64,000 nucleotides of DNA from Todiramphus chloris collaris (Eukaryota; Chordata; Aves; Coraciiformes; Alcedinidae). Every line of letters starts with the position of its first letter. The first letter of the stretch is position 1. The position numbers and the translations under genes are program-made. The notes beneath the pieces were generated by a model. The model was not told the DNA's origin and did no database searches. It saw nothing but the letters and a program-made list of their open reading frames with translations. Shown here piece by piece: positions 24,309-34,818 of the stretch. The stretch spans positions 15,775,260 through 15,839,259 of the forward strand of contig JANVCC010010406.1 in NCBI GenBank assembly GCA_025345505.1, written 5' to 3'.

Positions 24309-25713
24309 CAACATGACACCCATCTACAAGAAGGGCCAGAAGGGTGACCTAGAGAACAACAGACCTGTCAGCCTGACCTCAGTTCCAAGGAAGATTATTA
24401 AGTGGTTCATCATGGGTGTGCTCACTCAGCACTTTGAAGACACCCACAGGATCAGGACTGGCCAGCAAGGGTTCAAGAAAGGCAAGTCCTGCTTAATGAA
24501 CTTAATCTCCTTCTATGACCAGGTGACCTGCCTAGTGGGTGAGGGAAAGGCTGTGGATGCTGTCTACCTGGACTTTAGTTAAGGCCTCTGATACCATCTC
24601 CCACAGCATTCTGCTGGAGAAGTTGGCAGCTCATGGCTTAGACAGGTGTATACTTCACTGATTTAAAAACTGTCTGGATGGCTGAGCCCAGAGAGATGTG
24701 GTGAATCGAGTTAAATCCAGTTGGCAGCTAGTCACTAGGGGTGTTCCCCAGGGCTCAGTTTTGAGTCCTGTCCTGTTTAATATCTTTTTCAGTGCTCTGG
24801 ATGAGGTGACCGAGTGTACCCTCAGCAAGTTTGCAGACAACACCAAATTGAGCAGGAGTGTCTATCTGCTTGAGGGTAAGAAGGCTCTGCAGAAGCATCT
24901 GGGCAGGCTGGATCAATGGGCTGAAGTCAGTGGGATGAGGTTTAACAAGGCCAAGCACTGGTTTCTACACTTTATTCACAATCACCCCATGCAACACTAC
25001 AGGCTGGGGGAGGAGTGGCTGGAAAGCTTCCTGGCAGAACAGGACCTGGGGGTGCTGGTGGACAGACAGCTGAACATGAGCCAGCAGTGTGCCCAGGTGG
25101 CCAAGAAGGCCAATGGCATCCTGGCCTGTATCAGGAATAGTGTAGTCAGCAGGAGCAGGGAGGTGGTCATTCCTCCATACTTGGCTTTGGTGAGACCACA
25201 CCTTGAGTACTATGACCAGTTTTGGCTGATGCAGTATAAAAAAAGACATTGAGGTCCTGGAGAGAGTTCAGAGAAGGGCAAGGAAGCTGGTGAAGGGTCT
25301 GGAGAAATTGTCATATAAGAAGCACCCAAGGGACCCAGGGTTGTCTAGTCTGGAGAAGAGGAGGCTGAGGGGAAACATTATTGCTCTCTAAAACTACCTG
25401 AAAGGAGGTTGTAGTGAGATGGGTGTTGGTCTCTTCTCATAGATAACTAGTGATAGGACAAGAGGAAATGGGCTTAAATTGTGCCAGGGGAGGTTTAAGT
25501 TGAATACTAGGAAAAGTGTTTTTTTACTGAGAGAGTGGTGAGGCATTGAAACTGGCTGCCCAGGGAGGTTGTGGAATTGCGATCCCTAGAGGTATTTAAA
25601 AAATGTCCAGATGTTGCACTTCAGGATATGGATTAGTGGTCCTGATAATATTTAGTTGACGGTTGGCTTTGATGGTCTTGAAGGTTGTTTCCAACCTTAG
25701 TGATTCTATGATA
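24309..25713 (+). mobile_element. CR1 LINE, 1.4 kb, 5'-truncated
   Basis: The longest continuous CR1 copy in the first half of the window. It begins inside the reverse transcriptase with TPIYKKGQKGDLENNRPVSL, runs through KKGKSCLMNLISFYD, VDAVYLDFS and [16 protein letters not shown], then the catalytic box FADNTKL (24830-24841), and on to the C-terminal blocks and the 3' tail. The tail is short: GTGATTCTATGATAAGG at about 25702-25716. Frame breaks include an extra base near 24582 after VYLDFS and an extra A in an A-run at about 25235-25242, which ends the main frame. Beyond it the blocks continue in other frames. CR1 normally copies itself by target-primed reverse transcription; this copy cannot. 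Confidence 0.95.
24698..25252 (+). pseudogene. CR1 ORF2 remnant: reverse transcriptase palm to C-terminal region
   Basis: An open frame of 184 codons covering the CR1 reverse transcriptase from NRVKSSWQ onward. GVPQGSVL (residues 15-22) is the conserved fingers/palm block. FADN at residues 45-48 stands where the catalytic FADD should be, so the second metal-binding aspartate is replaced by asparagine. The [41 protein letters not shown] and SRSREVV blocks follow. The frame dies in an A-homopolymer where one extra A shifts it, just after QYKK. The first methionine is only an ORF start; the real protein began far upstream in sequence this copy never carried. Confidence 0.92.
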
Positions 25714-26169
25714 AGGAAGATCTGTAAAATTATTCACATAGTGGTAACAGATAGTAGATACTTTGGATGTTGTGGTTTTCTTTTCAGCTGCCATGTACTT
25801 CAAGCCCGAGAACTTAGGAGAAATACATGGTTCAGTGTTACTTAAAAGTAACATCCAAAGAGCTCAGCCAGTAGAGAAAAGTGTTTGTACAGCAGTCTCT
25901 GGGCTCTGCTTCTGGGATACCCTAGGAACATGTCTAAGAACCTTGGGCTGTTCATGGCTGGAAAGACACACAACAGGAGGCTTCTGCTTTGTGCAAGAGC
26001 ACTCATTTCTCACAACTACTGTCTGTTATTCTCAAAAAAAGTATGGTTTAGGTTTAGTCTGCAGGCAGCTCCTGCAAAGGGAGGAACCCAATGGCATTTG
26101 GCTAGTGCCAGGGAGGGACCTATGCATTAGCGAGGTCTGGTGTTACAGAGTTTGATTTGTGCCATTGGG
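25714..26169. other. Unrecognised DNA between two CR1 copies
   Basis: A 130-codon open frame lies at 25763-26155 but has no recognisable domain and no family resemblance, and the overlapping frames are also open for 60-80 codons. It could be very old 5' sequence of the next element or unique DNA. Confidence 0.45.
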
Positions 26170-28507
26170 TGTGAAGACGGGGCTGTGTCCTCTGGATTAA
26201 TCAGGCCTATGCTAAACAGCAGTAGGGATATGCCCCACATCATGACCATGGGACCCATTCTGAGGATCAAGACAAGGGAGATGGGATCTACCTGCTGAAA
26301 TGGGACAAGAGCACCTTTACCAAAAGAATGGCAAATATGGTGAGCACAGATTTAAAATGTTGAAATCAGGGAGGGAGACTATTACTCAAAGTCAAATAAG
26401 AAAAGAGCAGATGGGTTGGGTAGAGAAGAATGCAGAATAATGGGAATAAGGAAGACCTCAGGGAAAAGGGACATCTGCCTCAAGTGCACATACACACATG
26501 TTCTCAGCCTGGGAAACAAAGCAGGAGGTAGTATAGCTGCATATGAAGCAAGAAAATAATGGCAAACTTACAATGGTGGATGTGGTGGATCAGCTTACAC
26601 AGAGTGAGTAACGGGTAGATACAAGCTCTTCAGGAAAGACAGACAGTAAAGACAAGGGCAGGGACTGTCCAATGAGAGGGACCAGATTGGATGTGTGAGG
26701 CTTACATAAGAGATTGATAACAGGCGGGACGAGAGCTTGTGTTTCAAGACCAGTGGGTAGGCCACTAAGCATGACGCTGTGACAGAAGTATGCTACAGAC
26801 CACTCATCAGGGTGGCAAAGTGGACAAAGCTTCCTTCAAATTACTGTGCAACAAATACTTGTTCTCATGGTGGTTTTAGCCTCCTTGAGCTCTGCTCAAA
26901 GGGCAAATAACAGGATGCAAGCAGTCAAAATTTCTGGAGGGTATTAAGTACACCCTTGTGAACAGTCGAATCAGGGCTGATGAGCAGATGGATCTGCTAT
27001 TTCCTCACAGGGAGGAACAGGCTGCAGATGTGACAACCAATGGTATCTTGGCTGTACTGATCATGTTATGAGAGAATTCAAGATCTTGAGCAAAGTGAGG
27101 AAAGACAGGAGAGCTTCAGATGAGCAGACTTTGGCTTATTTAGAGATTTGGTAGATGGGCATCCATGGTAGACAGAACTGAAATGCAAAGTTGATCAGGA
27201 AAGCTGACAAACCTTTTAAGGACAGCATCTCCATGTGTAAGAATAGTCAACAATCGTACCCAGGGAGACAAACAAGACATATTGGAAACTAGCTTAGATG
27301 AGCAGAGAATTCAGGCAGAGCTCCAATGTAAAAAGACAGCATACAGGAGACAGAAGCAGGGACAGCTTAGAAAGGAGTTTAGAAGCACTATGCTGGCATG
27401 CAGGATTGGTGCTAGGAAAACCAAAGCTTGGCTACGTTCAGAAATGACACAGGAACATCAAGGGCAACAAGACCTTTTACATTAGCAGTAAAGGATGGAA
27501 CAAAGCAAATGTCCCACTTCTGAACAGGGCAGGTGATTTAGTGATGGAAGACAGAGATGAGGCTGAGAAACCCTGTGCCTTCTCTCCTTCTTTTGTCCAC
27601 TCTTCATTAGTGAGGTCTCCCAAGCCTCTGTGCCTCATTAGAAGTGTTCAAGGAGGAGAATAGCCAGGAGTGGATGAAGTCAAATTAAGTATTACTTGAG
27701 ACAATCTGACAATTCTGATCTGTTGAGCTGTAACAAGTGGTGCCTTTGGCAAGGCCATCTCTGTCATCTTTGAAAAGTCAGAAGACTAATAGAAATCTCC
27801 AACCACTGCAGGATAGCTAATGTTACATGCATGTTGCATGAAGTTACAAAGGAACAAATGCAGAAACTACAGACAGGGACTGGCTTCGTTTTCGTGCTGG
27901 AGAAAATCAGAGTGATTTCTCTGGGAACATGTTTCTGAAATCAGGAAGGAGAATTTGACTGGAAACAGTGAACATGGATTTTTCTGACTTTTAACCTGAC
28001 TGCCCCAGTGACAAAATGACTAGATCTTAGGACACAGATGACAATTACCTCAACTGTAGCAATGTTCTTGCTAGTTAGGAGATTACAGTTTGGATGTGAG
28101 GACAACCAGTAAACAACCAGGCTCAGAGGGCCACGGTTATCTGAATTGTACTCTGCCTGGAGGCTGTCAACAGTGGTGTAGTGCAGGATCTGTCCTGGGA
28201 TTTGTCCTATTCAACATCTCTATCAGTAATCTGGTGGACAGAATGGAAAGCATGCTCATTAAGTCTGCTGATGACACCATGGGGCTGAGGACAGGGGGAT
28301 GGGGAGAGGAAGGTGGGGGGGGGGGGGGGAGGGGAGGCAGTTGAGACCCAAGCTGTCTTTTGGGGACCTGGATAGGCAGAAGGAAGGGGCAGCAAGTGAC
28401 CCTATGAAATCCAGATAAAACAGAGACTAAGCCATAAAAACAGAGCCCTGCAACAATGGCACTCTAAGGCTGGTAGGGCTGGGAAGCAGTTCTGTGGAGA
28501 TGACCCT
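26170..28507 (+). mobile_element. Old CR1-like LINE, endonuclease to reverse transcriptase
   Basis: A strongly decayed ORF2 recognisable only by blocks spread over all three plus frames. 26479-26520 reads LKCTYTHVLSLGNK, the usual start of the CR1 endonuclease. YKLFRKDRQ (26620-26646) is a later endonuclease block. LGCTDHVMREFKIL (27047-27088) corresponds to the GCSDH motif near the endonuclease C-terminus. About 27475-27570 encodes the FYKYISNK-type linker, and 28170-28290 holds SVLGFVLFNIS and the box SADDTMG with both aspartates present. A run of 15 G follows at 28315. It ends where a younger CR1 tail begins. Every frame has many stops. The left edge is uncertain; no ORF1 is identifiable. 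Confidence 0.75.
28281..28337 (+). repeat. G-rich tract with G15 run, G-quadruplex-capable
   Basis: Several G4-G5 runs lead to 15 consecutive G residues at 28315-28329 and then a GGGG. It satisfies the usual four-G-run pattern on the plus strand. It lies inside the old CR1 reverse transcriptase remnant, just after the catalytic box. Confidence 0.9.
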
Positions 28508-28612
28508 ATCATAGAATCATAGAATTATTATGGTTGGAAAGGACATCCAGGGTCATCAAGTCCAACCTTTGTCCTAGCATTTCTCTAACCACTACACCAT
28601 ATCCTCAAGCAT
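28508..28612 (-). mobile_element. Very short CR1 3' end (about 103 bases)
   Basis: On the minus strand this is only the last ~100 bases of a CR1, ending in repeated ATTCTATGAT units (seen here as ATCATAGAATCATAGAAT). It differs at about three positions from the 3' end of the copy at 55474-55576 over 103 bases, so the two belong to the same subfamily. It abuts the old CR1-like element on the left. I could not recognise that older element resuming on the right. Confidence 0.92.
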
Positions 28613-29468
28613 GCCTTGCTGGGCAGTGAGCTGAGCAGAAGTCAGCTGTTCTACAGCCAGCAGAGTCAGCAGCACCCAGAGCTGTGTGAGCTGAAACTAA
28701 CTGAAAACAGCAATATTTTCTCATAAACAGTTAAGATTGTATTATCAATAGAAAAAAATCTGGAAATTTAATGCTACAGGGATTTTAAATTTTTTTTTAG
28801 TCTAATGCTTGAGCACGGATATCTAGTGGATTTGTCCTGTTTCTATTTATCTCCTTATCAACAGGAAGTGACAGAATGCACACTTTCCTCAGACAGGCTA
28901 TATTGCAGAGCCCAGATGTGTATAAAATCTGATTAAGCATGCACAATGCCAGTATTCATTCTTTTTAAGGTACAACATGGTTGACTGGTTTTTCCAAATC
29001 TGAGGACATTTTCAAGGCTGTGAGGTCCCAGCTGCAAAGATAATGACAAAAGCTTTTCCCAAATGAGAGCTAAGAGCAGTGAGCAGTTACTGTACATGCA
29101 TTTAAGAACCTGAGTCATGGCTTTAAGTATTCCTGTAGGAATTCCTAGGATTGGTATTAATATATCTCTATTTCACATCATTGGGGAGTAGTATTAGCAG
29201 ACAGTCACAGCCTAACACATGTGCAATTCCTGAGGTCATATTTACAAATGTATTTAGGTACCTAAAAATCTAATGCAATTTTCAACATGATGACATGTTA
29301 GGCACAGTCAAAGCACAGAAGTCCAGTGCCTTAGCAGATAAAATATTCAAAATATTTAGGAGTTAAATATGAGATGGAACATAAATACTGTAACACTGTG
29401 TTTTCTGCTGGTAAATTTCAGATACCCAAACACAGTCTCAAAATCCAGTATCTGTGGGGAATATAGTC
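28613..29468. other. Unrecognised DNA
   Basis: The interval between two minus-strand CR1 copies. The first ~100 bases are somewhat GC-rich and could be a continuation of the old element at 26170-28507, but no block is recognisable. No gene is seen. Confidence 0.55.
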
Positions 29469-30046
29469 CTCTCACAGAATTGACAAAGTTGGAAGTGACC
29501 TCTAGAGATCATCTAGTCCTATCCCCTTGCCAAAGCAGGTTTGCCTAGAGCACATTACACAGGATTACACTGAGGTGGGTTTTGAGCATCTTCAGCAAAG
29601 GAACATCTACAACCTCCCTGGGCATCCTGTTCCAGTGCTCCATCACCACAAAGTTTTTCCTTATATTCAGATGGAAGCTCCTGTGTTCCAGCTTGTGCCA
29701 ATTGCCCCTTGTCATGTTACTCGGCACCACCAAAAAGAGTCTATCTCCATCCCCCTTTAGATATTTATAGACATTGGTAAGGTCTCCTCTCAGTCATCTC
29801 TTCTCCAGGTTAAATAGTCCCAGTTCTCTCAATCTGTCTTTGAAAGAGCAATGATCCAGTTCCCCAATCACCTTTATTGCTCCCCTGCTGGACTTTCTGT
29901 AGTAGTTATAACCTCTGTCTCTCTTAAACTGGGAAACCCAGAACTGGATGCAGTATTCCAGATGTGGCCTTACCAGGGGAGTATTGAGAGGTTGGATGAA
30001 CTCCCTTCACCTACCGGCCTCTCACGCAACCCAAATGGAGATTGTT
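29469..30046 (-). mobile_element. CR1 LINE 3' end, older subfamily
   Basis: A minus-strand CR1 3' segment of about 580 bases. From its 3' end it carries the TTGGAAGTGACCTCTAGAG block with a decayed tail (CTCACAGAATTG at 29470). Coding blocks follow in reverse: HWNRMPREVV, the NLEKR/GDL region (TCTCCTCTCAGTCATCTCTTC) and the region around GGATGCAGTATTCCAG. The CR1 match fades at about 30046. It differs in wording from the copies at 55473-56440 and 56702-56937, pointing to a different subfamily. Confidence 0.9.
29545..29733 (-). pseudogene. CR1 ORF2 C-terminal remnant
   Basis: Sixty-two minus-strand codons covering the conserved CR1 ORF2 C-terminal region. Recognisable pieces are KLEHRSFHLNIRKNF and HWNRMPREVV followed by a Leu/Val-rich helix (LLKMLKTHLSVIL). 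A deletion removes the few residues usually found between the phenylalanine-rich block and HWN. No catalytic domain is present. Confidence 0.85.
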
Positions 30047-33000
30047 AGGTCTCAATGGTTTCCCAGATAGCCAGTGCTCTAGCGGATTTAAAATCTAACT
30101 ACGAGTCTTCTCTATAATGTCTGTCAACCTTTTGGTCTAATATCTTTTCATTTCCCAACCTAATTCTTCCTGAGTCTGCTGTATTTTGTGGTAGATGCTT
30201 ATGATTAGTTGCATACTTAGTGGCTAAGGAGAAAATCAGGCCCATCAAAAATTTCACAGAGGCTGTTACAATGTGAAATGTACATACTCCATGACATGAC
30301 TCAGCATGGGTTTTTAAGAAATAGGTTTAGACATATATGTTGAAAACCTCTTTTATTCAGGCTTTAAATCACTTGAAATCTAAATCAATATGTTTATGTA
30401 TCTAAATATGTTTGTTAATTTTTGACTGTGGCTGCCAGTGTTTAAAAGAAAACAAATACTATAATATGTTTAAATTTGAATTTATAGGATACATATGATT
30501 GTCCATTGCCCATCGTGATTGTGTCAGAAAAAATATACTGTAAGCAGCATTTCCCAAAACAACACTGATACCTCCAGGTTTATGATCTGCTTGTGTGTTG
30601 TTGTCATTTCATATAGTACTGTGTGAAGAAGTCTTTAGTGGAATGGTGACACTCACAATAAAGGAGGGGTCTCTTCATAGAGACCTTCCCACTCTGTTCC
30701 CTACTGGGATGCAAATTCTTCCAGGTGGCCACAGGCATTTACTATACACGTGGAGAAGTGATATTTGTGTATCTGCTCATCTTTCATTTTTAGTGTTTCT
30801 ATCTCTGCAAGAGATAAATTGTTATAGTTTTGCAAACTGGAAGAAATTCAGCTCTCAATTTATCTCATTCGTACATGGTAGCTGAACAGATTATATAGTG
30901 ATTAGGAAGAGCTACAGTTCAGTAGCAACCTATTTTTCAATATGGAGTGCCATGCATCCTAGTTCTTATACCATATACAAACTGATGTCAGATATTTTGA
31001 AAGTTAGAAGTTTTAGAAATAGCAGCAGTTCATTAAAGAAAGGGAGGGAATACACATAATGAACAGAGGGTGATCTTATCATTGAAATATTTTATCCTGG
31101 AAAGACCACTGACAGCAATAAAGGATCCTTGCTGTGAAGAAATGTGCTTTCCAATCACTGTGCCATGCATATGGCAGTAAACAAAAGATGGAGCCTTTCT
31201 GCCTGTTACAGAAAATAGGCAAATAACAAAGACAAAATGTGGCCAAGGGAGACGAGAAATAGAAATAAGTTTATAAAAATCATGGTGTCTCTCTCTGAGT
31301 TTTTATTTAGAAATGCCTTAGATTGGACCCAGAAATTAAATCCAGTTGTTAAGTAAGGGCTTTTTGATTATACCAAGATAAAAGACCAGTATCATCAGTG
31401 TTGTATGTCCATTAAAAATTATTTAAGAAGCAGCAAAGGCAAGTGTTCTGAGTGGTAGAAAGGACAGCACAGATGGGAGGGTGGCAGACTGAGGTGTCAT
31501 TCACAAAACCATATGGCAAGTTAAGACAAAAGTTGCTTTGGAGATACATGTCCTTTACTACCTAAGCTACCCAAAGATCCTGAATCAGCAAAACATTTAA
31601 GTTAGTGTTTCTTAAGTCAGCAGGTACAATACACAGAACATATTACTTATGACATATATGTTAATTTAGAAACATGAAAATGGAACAAACTATATGCTAA
31701 GGATTAATACAAATAAGTAAAACACAGAGACTAAGGGCATTATGTAATGGGTGGATTTGCAGTGCCTTTTTTTCTTCACTTGTTTTTGCTTATGATTTAT
31801 CTTCATCAAAGTTCTTCCTAAGAAGACCTTCAAATTCAATTAGCGTTCTATAAAACAATGGTGATAATCTATAGAATACCAGTACCATTTAAGAGATAAT
31901 AATATTGTACTCCTTAAGTTCTCCAAGTTAACCAAAGCAATTAGATAAAATACTTTGGCACTACATTGTATAGGTTTATTCAAGTTACAGATGGTTATAT
32001 TTTAGCACTAGTCTTTGTCTTGTCAACCAAGACACCTTAGAAATGTTTCAGCACTTGTTGAGAAATAAGAGTATATCATATTGTTATTATAATATATAAT
32101 AATAATACGATAATACTTGTAAGATCTTAATCGTTAACATGGTGGTGCTAACTTTGACAAATAGGAACAAATTTTTAACTTACATATTTTGCTTCAGATG
32201 TTACAATATGTACATCACATATTGCTTGTAAGGATCTCAAAGTCTGCGTTGTTTAAATGCAAAAATAGGCTCCAATAGATGCCAACAACAACTTACAGTA
32301 ATAGCTGTTTAAGTAATACATTATACCATAAATCAAGAAGTGCTCAGTTGACGATTTGTCTAAATAGGATTGCATATGATTTTCAGCAAATACGTACACA
32401 CACAAACATATATACTTACATATGTGTATATATAGCCAGCAGTAAGTAAATATATAATTCCTCACCTTAACTGCAGAAAATGAAGCTACTCTTGTGTTTC
32501 AATGTTCCCTGTGAATATTAATGTCTAGTACATGGTGTATCCCTATAGTTTTAAAATGGTGAACATTTACTGTAGAATAGCTATTGCTCTGTGAAGTCAT
32601 ACCCCAGGTTTCAGAGCACTCACTTCACAGAAGAAAATTCTGTCACCATCCTACAGGTTCTTCCTGTTTCTAAGAACTTCAAGGGAGGTAGCTTCATAAC
32701 CAAGTAAAAGCTAATCAAATCTGCTGAGTTCAAGAAATGACAATATTAATACAACAAACTTTACAGCTTACTCATCTGAAATTCAGGATAGACATCAAGA
32801 AAAAAGGTGTGTATTTTCTTCATGGTGTTAAGGATTTGTGAAAAGGCTTTAAAAATGGCTGGAAACAGTGCTTGCTTTCTAGGAAAGCTGCAATTGAGAA
32901 ATAATGAGGAAGTTATAAGAAAAACGTATCTGGAGGATGCTAGACTGTTACCTGGCCTAGTAAGTTAGGTAGATGAGGATGAAGCATAGAGGTTATTACA

Positions 33001-33789
33001 TATCACACCTCACTCAGACAAAGAACCCTTAGAATTAATTGCATGTTATTCCTGCATGGAAAGGACTCTTAAAAGAGCATTTTATTTAATTATTTTCTTC
33101 TGAAACAAAAAATCACCCAAGAGAACAGACTGATGTGGGTCTTGGTTTAGCACAGAGACCAAGTAAACTGCTGTAGCACAAACATTAAAATTACCAATGT
33201 TTTTAAAAATAGGTGAAATGCATAGTTACTGAAAGACACAAATTAATTTGGAGTAGTTTTCTATATCTCTAAGGGTGGTAATTTAGTCTAATGGGAATTT
33301 AATAACTCATATTAAGCACATCACTAATCTGATATTTTGCTTACAGTAAATTAGAACTACTGAGATTATAAATCACTTATTTAAAAGGAAAAGAAATCTT
33401 GTATTCCACTGGAAACCACTCTTAGATGACAAAGAACAGGTAGGAAGAAGTCCTGTTGTTTTCAAATGAATTTTAAATCAATTTTTTTTTTTTTTCCGTG
33501 TCTTGTACATAAGTAAACACAATTAATTAAGTCATCTTGCCTCACTGTCCATCATAATGCAGCTGTGAAAGCTAGATTACTGCATTTAGTCATAGCCCTG
33601 AGCTAGGGCCAGCACGGTGCAACACTGCTTCAGGAGACAATTTAGATTATTTTTGGGAGACATCTGTACAAAACAGCATGCTGTATGTCCTGGAAGTGGG
33701 AAAAACAATCTTCCCCTGGGCACTGTAAAGTCCTATATACTTTTGATTCACTTTTTTCCCTTACATTTTTTAATGTTAAAAATAAAATA
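30047..33789. other. Unrecognised AT-rich DNA
   Basis: No recognisable exon, CR1 or LTR. It contains a T14 run at 33482-33495 and TA/CA-rich sequence near 32390-32450. Short open frames are of chance quality. Confidence 0.6.
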
Positions 33790-34189
33790 TGTAACAGCCT
33801 GAAACCAAGCTGCTGTCAGTGGGTGGCAGCCCACTGAGAGACCAAGGGAAATGGTCCTGCCCACCTGGGTAAGATGTTAAGAAAGACCACTGTCTGTTCT
33901 TACATAAGCAAAAGAGATTATTTTTAACATGATTTTAACATGACACCTGAGTAAATGAGACTTGTCTGTATGGTAAAGAATTGATGTTTAGATTTCACCT
34001 GCATGCATCATAATTTTCACTTTGAATAGAAAATGTATAACTTCATATCCTGATTTGAGTGAGAACAGAAGTAATTCTGTTCAGTGATTTTTTCAGCTCG
34101 GTTCTAACTGCACTGTCTGAAGTTATCAGCACCTTTCAAAGTCAGTGTCTGCTTCTAGCAGTGATAACATTCCATGCTTAGAGTGAGTA
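33790..34189 (+). other. Possible 5' part of the LTR at 34190-34818
   Basis: The stretch starts TGTAACAGCCTG, a plausible LTR start, directly after AATAAAATA, and contains a perfect 8-base hairpin (TCAGTGGG/CCCACTGA) at 33816-33837. The following ~300 bases are AT-rich and unrecognised. If it belongs to the LTR the whole would be about 1 kb, but no clean target-site duplication flanks 33790-34818. Confidence 0.3.
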
Positions 34190-34818
34190 CCAGGGATTGG
34201 TGTGCAGACCAAGGCCACTGCTGGATTTTGTGTATCACATTGGGGGGTGCAGAAAGTAAAAGACTACATCTGCAGAGAGGAGCAGACAGGACAGGTGACC
34301 CTAAACTGACCAACAAGGTATTCCATTCCATCATATTTGGTATAAAGCTGAGGGATCAGGAGGGTCTTGCTCCACTTTGCCCTTCTCTTCTTGGCTCTTC
34401 CATCTTCCTCCTCACTTCTTCAGTGCCTGGCATCTGAGGAGGACTCTCCATTCTGCCTTAGATCCTGATCTGTGTGTTCCTGAATCCAGTACCAGAATCC
34501 AGCTCCTGAACACAGCTCCTGTCTGCTGCTGGGCCTAGTCTGGGACTCTCCTGGTGCCTGCTCCACAGCATCAGTGGTGACAGTGAGATAGTTGCCATCA
34601 GGAGGGGCTGGGTTCAATATTTGTTTTGTGTATACTTGTATATATTCTGGTTTTATTATTATTATTTTAATTTTCATTAAAGCTATTCTAGTTTCCTTCT
34701 CTAATCGCTAAGTCTCTCTCCCTTAATTCCCTTTCGCTTCCCATTTGGAGAGGGAGGGACATTAACAGAGAGCATCTGTTATAGGTCTAGCAGGCTGCCC
34801 TGACCCTAAACAACGACA
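34190..34818 (+). mobile_element. ERV-type LTR, probably solo and 5'-incomplete
   Basis: The organisation matches an avian endogenous retrovirus LTR on the plus strand. A promoter-like block CCTAAACTGACCAACAAGGTATTCC precedes a TATA-like GTATAAAGCTG at about 34340. A C/T-rich transcribed part follows, with a polyadenylation-type ATTAAA at about 34676-34681. The GGGAGGGACATTAAC block comes next, and the ending CCCTAAACAACGACA has the terminal CA. No gag or pol follows. I infer an ERVL-like solo LTR from general wording; a consensus search would decide the family. Confidence 0.65.

Noticed and set aside
25763-26155. 130-codon open frame on the plus strand, a candidate gene
   Set aside because: No domain, signal or family resemblance; other frames across the same span are also open for 60-80 codons; it sits between two transposon remnants.
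33816-33837. 8-base hairpin as a transcription terminator
   Set aside because: The window is eukaryotic, there is no associated gene, and it lies at the edge of an LTR-like stretch.
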